NCBI RefSeq assembly: GCF_014230305.1
Contig: NZ_JACLAU010000003.1
Location: 124,001 to 188,000 of the forward strand
Length of the DNA: 64,000 bases
Reading direction: 5' to 3'
Source of the DNA: Novosphingobium aerophilum
GTDB lineage: Bacteria > Pseudomonadota > Alphaproteobacteria > Sphingomonadales > Sphingomonadaceae
In this document: positions 26,330 to 36,266 of the stretch, piece after piece
How the letters are laid out: every line of letters starts with the position of its first letter
How positions within the stretch are numbered: position 1 is the stretch's first letter
Program-made: the position numbers and the translations under genes
The notes under the pieces: generated by a model
What the model was told of the DNA's origin: nothing
The model's database searches: none
Seen by the model: only the letters and a program-made list of their open reading frames with translations

Positions 26330-26779
26330 TCAGATCATGTCCGTGTCCGGGTTCGATTCGAGCACCTGGAAGCAAATCGTATCGATCAGCGGCTGCATCG
26401 CGACCGGTTTCAGCAGCATGTCCTGCGCCCCCGCGTCGAAGCATGCCTGCTTGATCCCCGTCCCGGTATCGGCGGTGATTACCACGATGGGGACCGTTGC
26501 CTTGGCATCGGAGCGGGCCCGGATGCGTCGGGTCACTTCCAGCCCGTCGATGCCGGGCATCCGCAGATCGACCAGCACAATATCGAATTCGTCGTGCTCC
26601 AGCTTGGCAATGCCGTCCGGGCCATCGACGCCCTCTTCATAGCCAATGCCCACCACGCCCAGCATGTCTTTCACCACTAGGCGGTTGATCGGATCGTCTT
26701 CGATGTAGAGCGCCTTGATGGGGATCGCCTGAACGTCGTCCGCCTCATGCGCCGTGGGGGTGGGGCTATGGTAGGTCAT
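26330..26779 (-). CDS. Single-domain response regulator
   Basis: A 149-residue receiver-only protein. The acidic pair is in YIEDDPIN, the phospho-Asp in [13 protein letters not shown], the Thr in VITADTG and the conserved Lys in MLLKPV. There is no output domain, so it acts through protein contacts or as a phosphorelay shuttle. Its start overlaps the stop of the hybrid histidine kinase gene by 4 bp, which marks the kinase as its partner. Direct phosphotransfer from that kinase is likely, since the kinase's own receiver is degenerate. Confidence 0.92.
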   Translation of the reverse strand: MTYHSPTPTAHEADDVQAIPIKALYIEDDPINRLVVKDMLGVVGIGYEEGVDGPDGIAKLEHDEFDIVLVDLRMPGIDGLEVTRRIRARSDAKATVPIVVITADTGTGIKQACFDAGAQDMLLKPVAMQPLIDTICFQVLESNPDTDMI

Positions 26780-29256
26780 GCTGCAGCTCGTGCTGATGGA
26801 GGGGTGGGGTGGTCTGCCGTCGGCAGGCTGGCGGCAATGGTCGATCGCAGGGTTGCCGCCGACATCGGGCGGCAGAGAATCGTGACACCGCCGATCGCGG
26901 CTGCGGCGGCCTCGGCATCCGCGTCGGCGGCGCCCTGGACAAGCGCCAGAAGCGGCACCTGGCCGCCGGCCCAGCCGCAGCGCGCCGCCAGCGCCGCAAG
27001 GGCGTCCCAGCCACCTGACGACGATACGTCGGCCACGACCAGCGCAATCCCGGAGCCGGCTGCGGCCACCGCGGCGTCAGCGCTGTCGCAGCCGACCACC
27101 TCGATCCCGTCGGCTCCGATCGCCTTGGTCATCACATTGCGGCTCAGCGGGTTTGCCTCGATCAGCAAGACCGTGCACGGCGACACGGCCCGGGACAAGT
27201 CCGATGGGACGTCGCTGGCGGGTGCAGCGCTCTCGGGACCGGCGATGCCGTCTTCGGGCAATGGGAGGACGACTGTGAAGGTCGATCCCTTGCCCTCCTC
27301 GCTGATCACCTCGATCTCACCGCCCATCGCCCGTGCGAGATTGCGGCAGATCGCCAGGCCCAGTCCGGTCCCGCCATACTGGCGCTGGGTCGAATTATCG
27401 ACCTGTTGAAAGGACTTGAAGATCAGCTCGAGATGTTCCGCGGCAATCCCGATCCCGGTGTCGGACACGGCGATCTGCAACCGGCCGCCAGAGGTCGTGG
27501 CAACCAGGCGGACCTCGCCAGCCCGGGTAAACTTCACGGCATTCGACAGCAGATTGAACGTGATCTGGCGCACGAGACGCGGATCGCACATGGCGATTGG
27601 CGCACAGCCGGCCAGATCGACCCTCAGCCTGATCCCGCGGGTCTCGGCCTGACTTTGCCACAGGTCGGCAACCCCGTTCAGCAGCGGATGCAGCCGCGTC
27701 GGCTCGCGCTCGACATGGACCCCGCCGGTCTCCATCTTGGCGACATCGAGAATGTCGTCGACCAGGGATTTCATCGTCGTGCCGGCATCGTGGACGGTCT
27801 TGATCCGTTCGCGGATGACCCCGGCCAGGCTCTGATCGTGCAGCAGAACCTGGGTCATGCCCAGAATGCCATTCAGCGGCGTGCGGATTTCGTGACTGGT
27901 GGTGGCCAGGAACCGGGTCTTGGCATCCAGCGCGCGCTCCAGCTCTTCATTGGTCTGCTGCAGCGTGATGTTCGCCATGGCCACCTCGTTGCGGCTCCGG
28001 CGGATGGTCCGCAGCGCCTTGGCGAGACCGAACACCACCAGACCAGCGATGGCCAGCAGCGTCATCAGCCCGATGAACGCCAGCCGATCGTAGCGCTCGC
28101 GCGACTTCTGCAGCGCGATGTCACTTTCAAGCTTCTTGGCCTTGATGCGCGAGACCTTGAGTTCCTGGTTCGCCAGATCGAACCGGGCCGCCATCAGCGC
28201 GGCATTGGTCGAGGCCATGACCGCGCGACGCTCCTCATCCAGCCGCTGATAGGCCAGCGAATGGGCAAGCGCGAGCGGATAGTCCCCGGCCGCGGCATAG
28301 ACCTTGCTCGCCAGGTGGTGAAACTCGGCGTACTCGTAATTCGTCTTCGTCGGGTCCTGCCCCCTGAACAGCAGGTTGAGGTTGGCCACCGCCGCGGCGG
28401 TATCGTGCCTGGCCCAGTCGATCTGGGCCTGCACACCATGGAGGAAGGCGGCCAGATCGGGATCGCGCGCGCCCGGCGACGCCAGACCCTGGGCCACCAG
28501 TCGCCGCGCCGTACCCAGGTTCCCGGCCCGCGCATAGGCGGTCGCCATGTTCGTCAGGATGCTCGTTACGAGATCCTCGTTCTCCATGGTCCGGGCGATC
28601 TCCAGCGCGCGGCGGTACTGGAGAAAGGCCTCGTCGTAGCGTTTCAGCTCGACCAGCGCGTCGCCCTGGTTGTTGCGCGCGGCCACGCGGATCGCCGGAT
28701 CGTCGAACAATTCGGCGGAATCGGCGTAGTACTTGAGCATTCGCTCGAAATCGCCCGCATCGAAATAGAGCGTGCCGATATACTGGAGGACCTTGGCCTG
28801 GCTGCGGCGCTGGCCCTGGGCCTCGAAGATCCGGAACGCCTTCTGGTAGTCCGAGAGGGCGCTGACGACATCCCCCTTGGCGCGGGCGATCTGGCCGATC
28901 GTCGCGAGGAGATCGCCATTCAGCGCCGATCCGGCGTCGTACTGCTCGACGACCCGCAAGGCGGCGATTGCAACCGCTTCGGCCGCGTCAGGCTGGTCGG
29001 TCCGGTTGAGCGCTTCCGCCTCGAGCCAGTGTCCCTGGGTTTCGGCCAGGCGCCGCTCGCGCAGATCGGCGATGGTTCCGGCCGAGGCGACCGCCTTCCG
29101 GGCATGGCTGAGAGCCTGGGCTGGATCGGACAGCATCGTCGCGCGCGATGCATCAATCGATTGCGCGAACTGTGCCGTCTGAGTGCCTGCGGTCGCGGGC
29201 AAGGCCCAAACCGCAAAACAGGCAAGCATCAACCAGGCAAGCGCATTGCGCATCAT
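26776..29256 (-). CDS. TPR-containing hybrid sensor histidine kinase with degenerate receiver
   Basis: About 826 residues from the ATG at 29256, chosen because it places a signal peptide ([23 protein letters not shown]) at the N-terminus; a TTG at 29304 is also in frame. Order: signal peptide, periplasmic TPR-like repeats (about 30-350), one TM helix (VAFIGL-like, about 385-410), coiled coil, HisKA ([15 protein letters not shown]), HATPase ([27 protein letters not shown]), then a receiver-like domain. In that domain the conserved Lys is replaced by Arg (ILCRPM) and the acidic pair is lost (LIEANPLS), so it is probably not a working receiver. The stand-alone receiver downstream is the likely target. 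Confidence 0.9.
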   Translation of the reverse strand: MMRNALAWLMLACFAVWALPATAGTQTAQFAQSIDASRATMLSDPAQALSHARKAVASAGTIADLRERRLAETQGHWLEAEALNRTDQPDAAEAVAIAALRVVEQYDAGSALNGDLLATIGQIARAKGDVVSALSDYQKAFRIFEAQGQRRSQAKVLQYIGTLYFDAGDFERMLKYYADSAELFDDPAIRVAARNNQGDALVELKRYDEAFLQYRRALEIARTMENEDLVTSILTNMATAYARAGNLGTARRLVAQGLASPGARDPDLAAFLHGVQAQIDWARHDTAAAVANLNLLFRGQDPTKTNYEYAEFHHLASKVYAAAGDYPLALAHSLAYQRLDEERRAVMASTNAALMAARFDLANQELKVSRIKAKKLESDIALQKSRERYDRLAFIGLMTLLAIAGLVVFGLAKALRTIRRSRNEVAMANITLQQTNEELERALDAKTRFLATTSHEIRTPLNGILGMTQVLLHDQSLAGVIRERIKTVHDAGTTMKSLVDDILDVAKMETGGVHVEREPTRLHPLLNGVADLWQSQAETRGIRLRVDLAGCAPIAMCDPRLVRQITFNLLSNAVKFTRAGEVRLVATTSGGRLQIAVSDTGIGIAAEHLELIFKSFQQVDNSTQRQYGGTGLGLAICRNLARAMGGEIEVISEEGKGSTFTVVLPLPEDGIAGPESAAPASDVPSDLSRAVSPCTVLLIEANPLSRNVMTKAIGADGIEVVGCDSADAAVAAAGSGIALVVADVSSSGGWDALAALAARCGWAGGQVPLLALVQGAADADAEAAAAAIGGVTILCRPMSAATLRSTIAASLPTADHPTPPSARAAA

Positions 29257-29341
29257 AGACAGGTCCAAACGGTTGGCCCTGCCTATGCGCCAGTTATCCT
29301 TCAAAAATTGTAAACGCCCTGATGATGGTCGACCGGGCCGA

Positions 29342-32227
29342 TCAGAACGCCAGCCTCAGCCGCATGCCGGTCGCAACGCCCTGGGCATTGCGGGCATCGC
29401 TCCGGAAATCACCACGGCCGAACAGCGAAACCTCGCCCCATCCGCCTTGCAGCGGCAGACCGTAGTTCAGTTCACCCACCAGGCGGGGGCGTTCGCGCAC
29501 GGTGAGCGATTGGGTCACCGCGCCCAGCGCCCCGGTCTCCCGGTCGACAACGCCCAGCGTGGTCAGGTCAACCGAACCCCGGGTCACGGCCAGCGGCTGG
29601 GTCAGCGAGAGCCGAACCTGATCGGCAGCCCGCACGATGCCCGACTTGGCCAAGGCAATCGCATAGGCCGAGGCGCCGAGGCCACTGGCTCCGGTGCGCA
29701 GGGCGGCACCGCCGTCGCGGCTGCGGCTGCGGCTCTGGGTTCCCGAGGCCGAGAGCAGCAGGCCGCGCATGGGTTCCACGCTGGCCCCGACCGTGACAGC
29801 CTCGGTGCGCGACGCGCCGACCAGACCGTCCACCGCGTTCGAGCCGACGCCCAGCAGTCCACTCTCCTCACGCAGAAGCGTGTAGGTGGTGCTCAGGCTG
29901 AGCCAGCGGCGCGGGGCATAGTCGATCTGGACGTTCTGCGCCGTGGCGCGGTAGTTCGCGTCCAGCACCACGGCCTCGCTGCCGGCGCCGCGCAGGGTGT
30001 CACCCAGCGCGTCGCGACGCGACCGGCTGTTGCTGAAGCTGACCCGCAGGTCCGCCCGGATCGCAACGGTTGCGCGCATGTGCGCGCCGCCAGAGGCGAA
30101 GCCGGCGATCGGGTTCACACCGCCATCGAGCGGGGCATAGTCGCTTTCCAGCCCGAAGCCCGACTGCAAGGTGGTGGTCGCGCTCGACCCCTGGCCAACG
30201 GTCAGGCTGAAACGGTCTTGCACGTCGCCGATGGTCAGGCTGTTTTCTGCACGGAAGTTGCGCACCGACCGCTCGGTCGGGCCGATCGGAACGAGCCGAG
30301 AGCGCATCGCCATCTTGAAACCCGGGCTGACCGGCATCGCTGTCGCGACCCCGGTGTCGCTGAGGGAGAGGTGCCCACCAACGCTGGTGAGCGCGGGCGC
30401 GCTCGCCCAGGCCACCAGACGGTTGAACACGAAGTCCTGGAAGTAGACCGAGCCGACCTTGGTCCCCGACAGACTGGGCGAGAGCGGGACCAGGAAGTCC
30501 CGGTTGGTGCCCCCGATGGTCTCGAAGGCGCTGATGTAGGCGCCCTGGGCCGCCCAGGCCGCGCGATTGGTGCTGCTGCGCACCGCCGACACGCTTTGCG
30601 GGGTCGAAACGCCCCTGGCCACGGTGTAGTAGACGAGGTTGTTGAAGTTGAGCGGCGCCTGCGCAGCCTCTACGTCCAGCATGCCCCAGCCATAGACCGG
30701 GTCGACGCCCGGCGCGCCCAGGTCCCTGGCCGAACGCAGGATGATCTGCGCGGTCTCCGCCGGAAAGTTCTTGAGCCATGGCCAGCGGCCCTGGAGCAGG
30801 GCGATTGTGCCGGTGACGAGCGGGGCGGCGAGCGACGTCCCCGAATAGCGAGCGACTCCACCGGCGCCGTTCGAGGCGAGCACGTTCTCGCCGGGGGCCA
30901 CGAGGAAGTAGTTCTTCAGCGGCCCACCGGAGCCAAACGCAGCGGTCTGGCCGCACTGGCCCTGCACGATCAGGCAAGCCTCGCCTGGGCGGTTGGAGAA
31001 GCTCGAAATCTGGTTGTTGGCATCGACCGAACCGACCACCAGGAAGGGAACGCCCTTGGCGGCTGTCCATGGCACGTTGGTGGTCTGAGTCAGCCCATCA
31101 TTGCCGGCGGCGATCACGAAGAGCGCCTGACTGGCCTTGCTGGCGGACTTCATCGCCGTGTCCCACTTCGGCGAGAAGGCCAGACCCGGCTCACCGAGGG
31201 ACAGGTTCACGACACTGGCACCAGCACCGACGACAGCGTCGATGCCCTTGCCGACCGTGCTCCACGATGATGACGCGTTGGCATCATAGGGATTGTAGAA
31301 GGCGATGTTGGCCCCCGGGGCGATCCCCATGATGTTGCGACCATCGTGCGCCGCCACCATCAGGCTGGCAACAGCGGTCCCGTGTACATTGGAATAGGTG
31401 GTTGTGCCCCCGCTGTAGGTCACTCGGGCCAGCACGTCAGCATCGCCTGCCAGCCTGGTGTCGACGAGACCGATGGTCACACCGGTGCCGCGCCCCTGCA
31501 CGTTGGTAAGAGCCGGCGACCACTTGGCCTGGAACATCCAGTTGTCGATCTGATCGTAGCCGGAAAAGCCGTTCAGGCCATCGAACCATTCGACAAAGAA
31601 CGCCGCGCGCTTGTCGGCGGTCAGCGCCGTGAGGCTCTGCGGCGAAGTGCCGGCGATGCCGTACTTGCTGAACAGCGGGGTCTGGAAGCTGGACTGGAAG
31701 GTCCCGCCAAGCCGTGCGGTGACCGCAGGCCCCCAGAAGGTCTGCGAATTGTTGACCACCGCGGTCAGGTTTGACGCCAGCTGCGCCCGGTCCGCCGCTG
31801 TGGCGGTGCCGGCGTCGATTTTCGCCCAGATCACCATCGACTGGGACCACAGAGGGCCGTTGGTGTTCCAGAAGCTGCCGATCATCTGCTGGTTGGGCAG
31901 CCCGGTGGAGAACGTGGCGATGTTCTTGTACAAGGGGTTCAGGTCACCCCAGAACGTGCTGATGTTCTTGTACTGCGGATCGAGCCCGCTCCAGAAGGTG
32001 CTGATGTTCTTGTAGAGCGGCTCGACGCCGCTCTGGAAGGTGCTGATGTTCTTGTAGACCGGCTGGATGAACTTCGCGTTGGTCATCGTCGGTGTGGTGG
32101 ACGTCGTCGCGGCGGACGTCGTTGGGGCGGTCGTGGGGGCCGGCGACGGGGCCTGCTGGGCGACTGCGGGTACGGCCGGCGCACAGGCCAGAAACACTGC
32201 GACTCCCGAAAGCAGCTTTGCTCGCAT
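29342..32227 (-). CDS. S8 serine-protease autotransporter
   Basis: About 961 residues. A signal peptide (to about 24) is followed by a Pro/Thr-rich linker, four 14-residue repeats (about 58-113), and a subtilisin-like passenger. The passenger has Asp in TIGLVDTRLAG, His in NVHGTAVASLMV and Ser in SGTSLAAPLVTG. A C-terminal beta-barrel of about 300 residues ends in MRLRLAF. The protein is thus exported to the cell surface through its own barrel and may be released. The ATG at 32227 is used, preceded by AGAGGGG; a GTG directly before it is possible. It is monocistronic, with no partner gene. Confidence 0.88.
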   Translation of the reverse strand: MRAKLLSGVAVFLACAPAVPAVAQQAPSPAPTTAPTTSAATTSTTPTMTNAKFIQPVYKNISTFQSGVEPLYKNISTFWSGLDPQYKNISTFWGDLNPLYKNIATFSTGLPNQQMIGSFWNTNGPLWSQSMVIWAKIDAGTATAADRAQLASNLTAVVNNSQTFWGPAVTARLGGTFQSSFQTPLFSKYGIAGTSPQSLTALTADKRAAFFVEWFDGLNGFSGYDQIDNWMFQAKWSPALTNVQGRGTGVTIGLVDTRLAGDADVLARVTYSGGTTTYSNVHGTAVASLMVAAHDGRNIMGIAPGANIAFYNPYDANASSSWSTVGKGIDAVVGAGASVVNLSLGEPGLAFSPKWDTAMKSASKASQALFVIAAGNDGLTQTTNVPWTAAKGVPFLVVGSVDANNQISSFSNRPGEACLIVQGQCGQTAAFGSGGPLKNYFLVAPGENVLASNGAGGVARYSGTSLAAPLVTGTIALLQGRWPWLKNFPAETAQIILRSARDLGAPGVDPVYGWGMLDVEAAQAPLNFNNLVYYTVARGVSTPQSVSAVRSSTNRAAWAAQGAYISAFETIGGTNRDFLVPLSPSLSGTKVGSVYFQDFVFNRLVAWASAPALTSVGGHLSLSDTGVATAMPVSPGFKMAMRSRLVPIGPTERSVRNFRAENSLTIGDVQDRFSLTVGQGSSATTTLQSGFGLESDYAPLDGGVNPIAGFASGGAHMRATVAIRADLRVSFSNSRSRRDALGDTLRGAGSEAVVLDANYRATAQNVQIDYAPRRWLSLSTTYTLLREESGLLGVGSNAVDGLVGASRTEAVTVGASVEPMRGLLLSASGTQSRSRSRDGGAALRTGASGLGASAYAIALAKSGIVRAADQVRLSLTQPLAVTRGSVDLTTLGVVDRETGALGAVTQSLTVRERPRLVGELNYGLPLQGGWGEVSLFGRGDFRSDARNAQGVATGMRLRLAF
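31889..32056 (-). repeat. Four tandem 42-bp coding repeats (YKNISTF unit)
   Basis: Inside the autotransporter gene the 14-residue unit YKNISTFxSGLxPx occurs four times in tandem (YKNISTFQSGVEPL, YKNISTFWSGLDPQ, YKNISTFWGDLNPL, YKNIATFSTGLPNQ). The DNA is also repetitive, with the block coding for YKNI nearly identical in all four copies. Confidence 0.9.
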
Positions 32228-32452
32228 CACAATTGCCCCTCTGGAAATGGATTTCCAAGTGAAGCCCTTATGCAGCGGGGTGTCTTGCGAATGTCCTTGG
32301 GAACCCGGTTAAGTTGATTCGACCGGTCACCCTATGGGATTATCCTTGGCCCGATGGTCGCGACCGACACCGTGCGTCGCGATTCCCTGCGATGTCGGCT
32401 GAATGCTCCGAACCCCGGGGCGGGCGTCCCGCAGGCGCCCGCTGCCATGCCT

Positions 32453-33478
32453 TCAGGTCCCGACCCGTTTGCGAATCTTCGGGACTTGCAGCGCCAGAGT
32501 GGGTTCCTGCTCGATGAATTGCCGCAGCCCCTCAAGCGGGCGTGCCTTGGAAATGAAGTAGCCCTGGATCATGTCGCAGCCCATGACGCCCAGCAGGGAT
32601 GCCGTCATCTGGTCTTCCACGCCTTCCGCGGTCACTTTCATGCCAAGGCCGTGGCACAGATCGATCGTCGATCGCACGATCATGGGATCGCGATGGCTGC
32701 GCGTGATGCCGCGGATGAATTTCTGGTCGATCTTCAGTTCTTCGGCCGGGATTTGCTTGAGGTAGCTGAGCGAGGACAGCCCGGCTCCGTAGTCGTCAAT
32801 GGCCAGGGCGATCCCGGCATCGCGCATGGCGTTAAGGCAGTGCAGCGCCTCTTCGGGATTATCCAGCACCGCCGTCTCGGTGATTTCCAGACCAAGGCGG
32901 CAGGCCTTGGTGCCGGCCAGGGCGATCAACCGCTCGGTGAATTGCGATGTCACCAACCTGGCCGAGAGGTTGACGAATATCGCCCCTCCCAGCTTGTCCG
33001 CGTCGAGTTCCTGCGCGTCCCGCAAGGCGCGCTCGATCGTCCACACCGTCAGGTCGGAAATGCCCCCGACGGTTTCGGCCTGCGCAACGAATTCCTGCGG
33101 AGACAGCGCGGTGCCATCGGGTAGAGTCCAACGCGAAAGGGCCTCGGCGCCGCAGATTTTCGACGTCCGGCAATCCAACTTGGGCTGGTAGTGCAATTGC
33201 AGTTCGCCGGTGCGGATCGCGGCCTTGATCGCCGGCCCCAGAGAGCCCGGCGAGCCCCCGGTGCTGGAAGCGCGACCGGCCGACGAAGCCTGGTCGAGCC
33301 ATCGGCCCCAGGGCCGCAGGACGGCCGCTCGGTGGCTGCCGGCAAGGCCAAGCGTAGCTGCAATGCCCAACGTCATGCCGATCACGAAGGTGGCAATGCC
33401 ATCAATGTCGACAGGCACACCCATGACCTTGGCCATGAACTTGCTGTCGGCAACAGTCGTGATCCAGTCCTGGAACAT
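32453..33478 (-). CDS. EAL-domain cyclic-di-GMP phosphodiesterase
   Basis: A 341-residue protein with an N-terminal membrane helix (about residues 28-50) and a full EAL domain (about 85-325). The catalytic signature GAEALSRW is intact, with FVNLSARLV, ETAVLDN, IDDYGAGLSSL, IDQKFI and AEGVED, so metal-binding residues look complete. It should hydrolyse cyclic-di-GMP to pGpG at the inner face of the membrane. No GGDEF or sensory domain is attached. It stands alone between the autotransporter and the LysR gene. Confidence 0.93.
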   Translation of the reverse strand: MFQDWITTVADSKFMAKVMGVPVDIDGIATFVIGMTLGIAATLGLAGSHRAAVLRPWGRWLDQASSAGRASSTGGSPGSLGPAIKAAIRTGELQLHYQPKLDCRTSKICGAEALSRWTLPDGTALSPQEFVAQAETVGGISDLTVWTIERALRDAQELDADKLGGAIFVNLSARLVTSQFTERLIALAGTKACRLGLEITETAVLDNPEEALHCLNAMRDAGIALAIDDYGAGLSSLSYLKQIPAEELKIDQKFIRGITRSHRDPMIVRSTIDLCHGLGMKVTAEGVEDQMTASLLGVMGCDMIQGYFISKARPLEGLRQFIEQEPTLALQVPKIRKRVGT

Positions 33479-33760
33479 GTTGTCCTTGTGTTGTGCGGCC
33501 CGGCTTCAAGAGACTGTGGCAGGGGTCCTGCTCTGCCCGAAGAAGGTTATGGAACGATTAAGCAGCGGGCATTCCACGCAATTCAGGGGGAGGCGGCATC
33601 CGCGACCTTGTTCCTCTTGCGGCGCAGCAGCGCCGAGATCGGACGGCACCCGGCCCCACCCGGCTGCGCCTCACGCGCGAGCCGGCCGCGCCGATCGATC
33701 ACCCGCGCCATGCCCTGCGCCTTCGCAATGCCCGGATCGGCGGCCCCGGGGCCACGGGAG

Positions 33761-34654
33761 TCAATCGGGCAGAACCGTCGACCTGGCGGGCGTCAGGAGC
33801 TCCGTAAGGGCGCTTTTCGCGAACCGCCGCCGCATGACGATCGCGTAGAAGGTCTCGACAATGCTCGGCAGCTTCGCCGCTTCCACAAACAGGCCGGACG
33901 CCAGCTCATCGGCGACCACGATCGGGGCCAGAACCGCCAGCCCCAGTCCTTCGCGGGCAAGCAGGCGCATCATCGCCATATCATCAACTTCGGCGACAAT
34001 GTTGGGCTGCACACCGAGTCTTGCGACCAGGCTGTCGAAGCCGGTCCGCACCATCGTGCCACGAGCCGGCAGGACGATCGGAGTGTCCGACAGCTGTTCC
34101 GCCAGTGAGCTCTGCGCGATGGTGAACGTGCTGTGACCGATCAGCGCCACCGGCTGTTCGGAAATGCGGTGGACCACGAAAGGCGAAAGATCGTCCGTCG
34201 GAGGCGGTTGGGTGGACAGCACGACATCGAGATTCAGGGTGCGCAGCGCGTCCAGCAGCTCGGCCTCGCTACCGGATTTCAGGATCAGTTCGACATCGCG
34301 GCGACCGAACACGGGACGCAGGAAGCCGATCTGGAAATTGCGCGAAAGCGTGGCCTGTGCCCCTACCCGCAGGGTTTCGCGCGCCAGCCCGGTCTCACCG
34401 AGCGTCCCCAGCAGATCGTCTCCCGTGGCAAAGATCGCATTGGCGTGATCCAGGGCGATACGGCCGGCCTCGGTCAGGTGCAGCGTCTTGGCGCGCCGGT
34501 TGAACAGGGCATGGCCCAGGCGATCCTCCAGCTTGCGGATCTGCACCGAGAGCGAGGACTGGGACACGTTGAGGCGGGCGGCGGTCCGCGTGAGGTTCCC
34601 GTCGCGCGCGACTTCCCAGAAGTAGCGGAGGTGGTTGTAGTTCAGGCCAGGCAT
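33761..34654 (-). CDS. LysR-family regulator, divergent from dabBA
   Basis: A 297-residue LysR-type regulator. The N-terminal helix-turn-helix (GNLTRTAARLNVSQSSLSVQIRKLEDRLG) is followed by a periplasmic-binding-like effector domain of the NhaR-like type. It is divergent from the dabB-dabA pair across about 100 bp of AT-richer DNA, the usual position for a LysR activator of its neighbour. DabAB operons are frequently preceded by a LysR gene, so it probably controls inorganic-carbon uptake. The effector is unknown. Confidence 0.9.
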   Translation of the reverse strand: MPGLNYNHLRYFWEVARDGNLTRTAARLNVSQSSLSVQIRKLEDRLGHALFNRRAKTLHLTEAGRIALDHANAIFATGDDLLGTLGETGLARETLRVGAQATLSRNFQIGFLRPVFGRRDVELILKSGSEAELLDALRTLNLDVVLSTQPPPTDDLSPFVVHRISEQPVALIGHSTFTIAQSSLAEQLSDTPIVLPARGTMVRTGFDSLVARLGVQPNIVAEVDDMAMMRLLAREGLGLAVLAPIVVADELASGLFVEAAKLPSIVETFYAIVMRRRFAKSALTELLTPARSTVLPD

Positions 34655-34757
34655 GCATTCGTTTAATCAGAACGATATGATCCATTCAATGCATTTTACG
34701 CACAACCGGCATCTCCCTAGGTCCGCCACCAGATGGACGTTTCGGGGGAATCTGATT

Positions 34758-36266
34758 GTGGAAAGCTTCATGCACGGGATTGCCGGGCTGCCGGTTGCGG
34801 TCGCCGCGTTGGTCGCATTCGCCCTGGGAGACCGGCGCGCCGCCCTGGCCGCGCGGCTGGCCCAGGCCGCTGCCGTGATCTCGCTGCTCGCGGCCTTGTC
34901 GCTCGCCGCCAGGCTGGACGCCGTGGCCGCCGTCATGCTGGTGCTGGTGACCTTCATCGGCTTTATCGTGGTCCGCTATTCTGACAGCTACCTGCGTGCC
35001 GAACCGGGCCAGGCGCGCTTCATCGGCTGGCTGTGCGCGACGCTCGCCAGCGTGATCCTGCTGGTCGCTGCGGGCTCTCTGCCGATCCTGGTCGCCGCGT
35101 GGATCGGGACCAGCCTGTTCCTGCACCGCCTGCTGCTGTTCTACCCGGACCGGCCGGGAGCGCAGCGGGCGGCGCGCAAGAAGTTCGTCACCGCCCGGAT
35201 CGGCGATGCGGCCCTGATCGGTGCGGCGGCCTGCCTCTGGCTGGCCTATGGCGCCCTGGACATCCAGACGATCCTGGCCGGCGCCCGGGCGGGCGGCGGG
35301 GGCCAATGGGCCATCGCGGCGGCCACCCTGCTGGCGCTGGCGGCCATTCTGAAGTCGGCCCAGTTCCCGACCCATGGTTGGCTGACCGAGGTGATGGAAA
35401 CGCCGACGCCGGTTTCGGCGCTGCTCCATGCCGGGGTGATCAATGCCGGTGGCTTCCTGCTCATCCGTTTCGCCGACGTCATGCTGCAGGCGCCGGGCGT
35501 TCTTGCCGCGCTGGTCATGCTTGGCGGCTTTACCGCGATCATCGGCGGATTGGTGATGCTGACCGAGCCGGCGGTCAAGACCTCGCTGGCCTGGTCAACC
35601 ATCGCGCAGATGGGCTTCATGATCCTGCAGTGCGGGCTGGCCCTGTTCCCCCTCGCCCTGCTGCACATTGTCGCGCACTCGCTGTACAAGGCTCATGCCT
35701 TCCTCGGCGCGGGCGGCGCGGTCGAGCGGATCGCTGCGGCGCGGCGTCCCGGTCCGGTTGCAGTGCCCGCCCCGGGGGCCGTGCTGCGCGCCTTCGTGCT
35801 GGCCCTGGGGATCTACGCCGTGGTCGGCCTGGCATTCGGCGTGTGGACCAAGTCGCCCCAGGCCATTGCCCTGGGGGCAATCCTGATCTTCGGCACGGCC
35901 TACCTGATTGCCCAGGGGCTGGCCGATACCGCGCCACGGGCTCTCACCCGGGCCACGGCCTGCTATGCCCTGGCCGCCGCCCTCGCCTATTTCACCCTGC
36001 AGGCCGGAGCGACCTGGCTGCTGAGCGGCACGCTGCCGCCCACGCCTGCGCCGGGCCCGCTCGAATGGGCGCTGATCGTCCTGGCGGTCCTCAGCTTCGG
36101 CGGGGTCGCCGTGGCCCAGTCGATGTTCCCCCTGTGGGCTTACCATCCCGCCGCGGCCGGCCTGCGGGTCCACCTCGCCAATGGCCTCTACGCCAACGCC
36201 GTGTTTGACCGACTGCTGGACGGCTGGGCCAAGCCCCGCGCCGGCAACACCCTGGAGATCCGCTGA
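34758..36266 (+). CDS. dabB: DabB, membrane subunit of the DAB inorganic-carbon pump
   Basis: A membrane protein of about 502 residues related to the proton-translocating subunits of complex I (NuoL/Mrp type), with some 13 TM helices. The conserved Lys/His helix motifs are present ([28 protein letters not shown]). The GTG at 34758 with GGGGGA upstream is preferred; an ATG at 34770 is the alternative, and earlier in-frame starts lie in AT-rich promoter DNA. DabB supplies the cation gradient that drives vectorial CO2 hydration by DabA. Its stop overlaps the dabA start. Confidence 0.9.
   Translation: MESFMHGIAGLPVAVAALVAFALGDRRAALAARLAQAAAVISLLAALSLAARLDAVAAVMLVLVTFIGFIVVRYSDSYLRAEPGQARFIGWLCATLASVILLVAAGSLPILVAAWIGTSLFLHRLLLFYPDRPGAQRAARKKFVTARIGDAALIGAAACLWLAYGALDIQTILAGARAGGGGQWAIAAATLLALAAILKSAQFPTHGWLTEVMETPTPVSALLHAGVINAGGFLLIRFADVMLQAPGVLAALVMLGGFTAIIGGLVMLTEPAVKTSLAWSTIAQMGFMILQCGLALFPLALLHIVAHSLYKAHAFLGAGGAVERIAAARRPGPVAVPAPGAVLRAFVLALGIYAVVGLAFGVWTKSPQAIALGAILIFGTAYLIAQGLADTAPRALTRATACYALAAALAYFTLQAGATWLLSGTLPPTPAPGPLEWALIVLAVLSFGGVAVAQSMFPLWAYHPAAAGLRVHLANGLYANAVFDRLLDGWAKPRAGNTLEIR

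Noticed and set aside
34653..34757. Earlier in-frame starts for dabB (from 34653)
   Set aside because: They lie in AT-richer promoter DNA between divergent genes, and the added residues (charged, His-rich) do not fit the membrane N-terminus of DabB.
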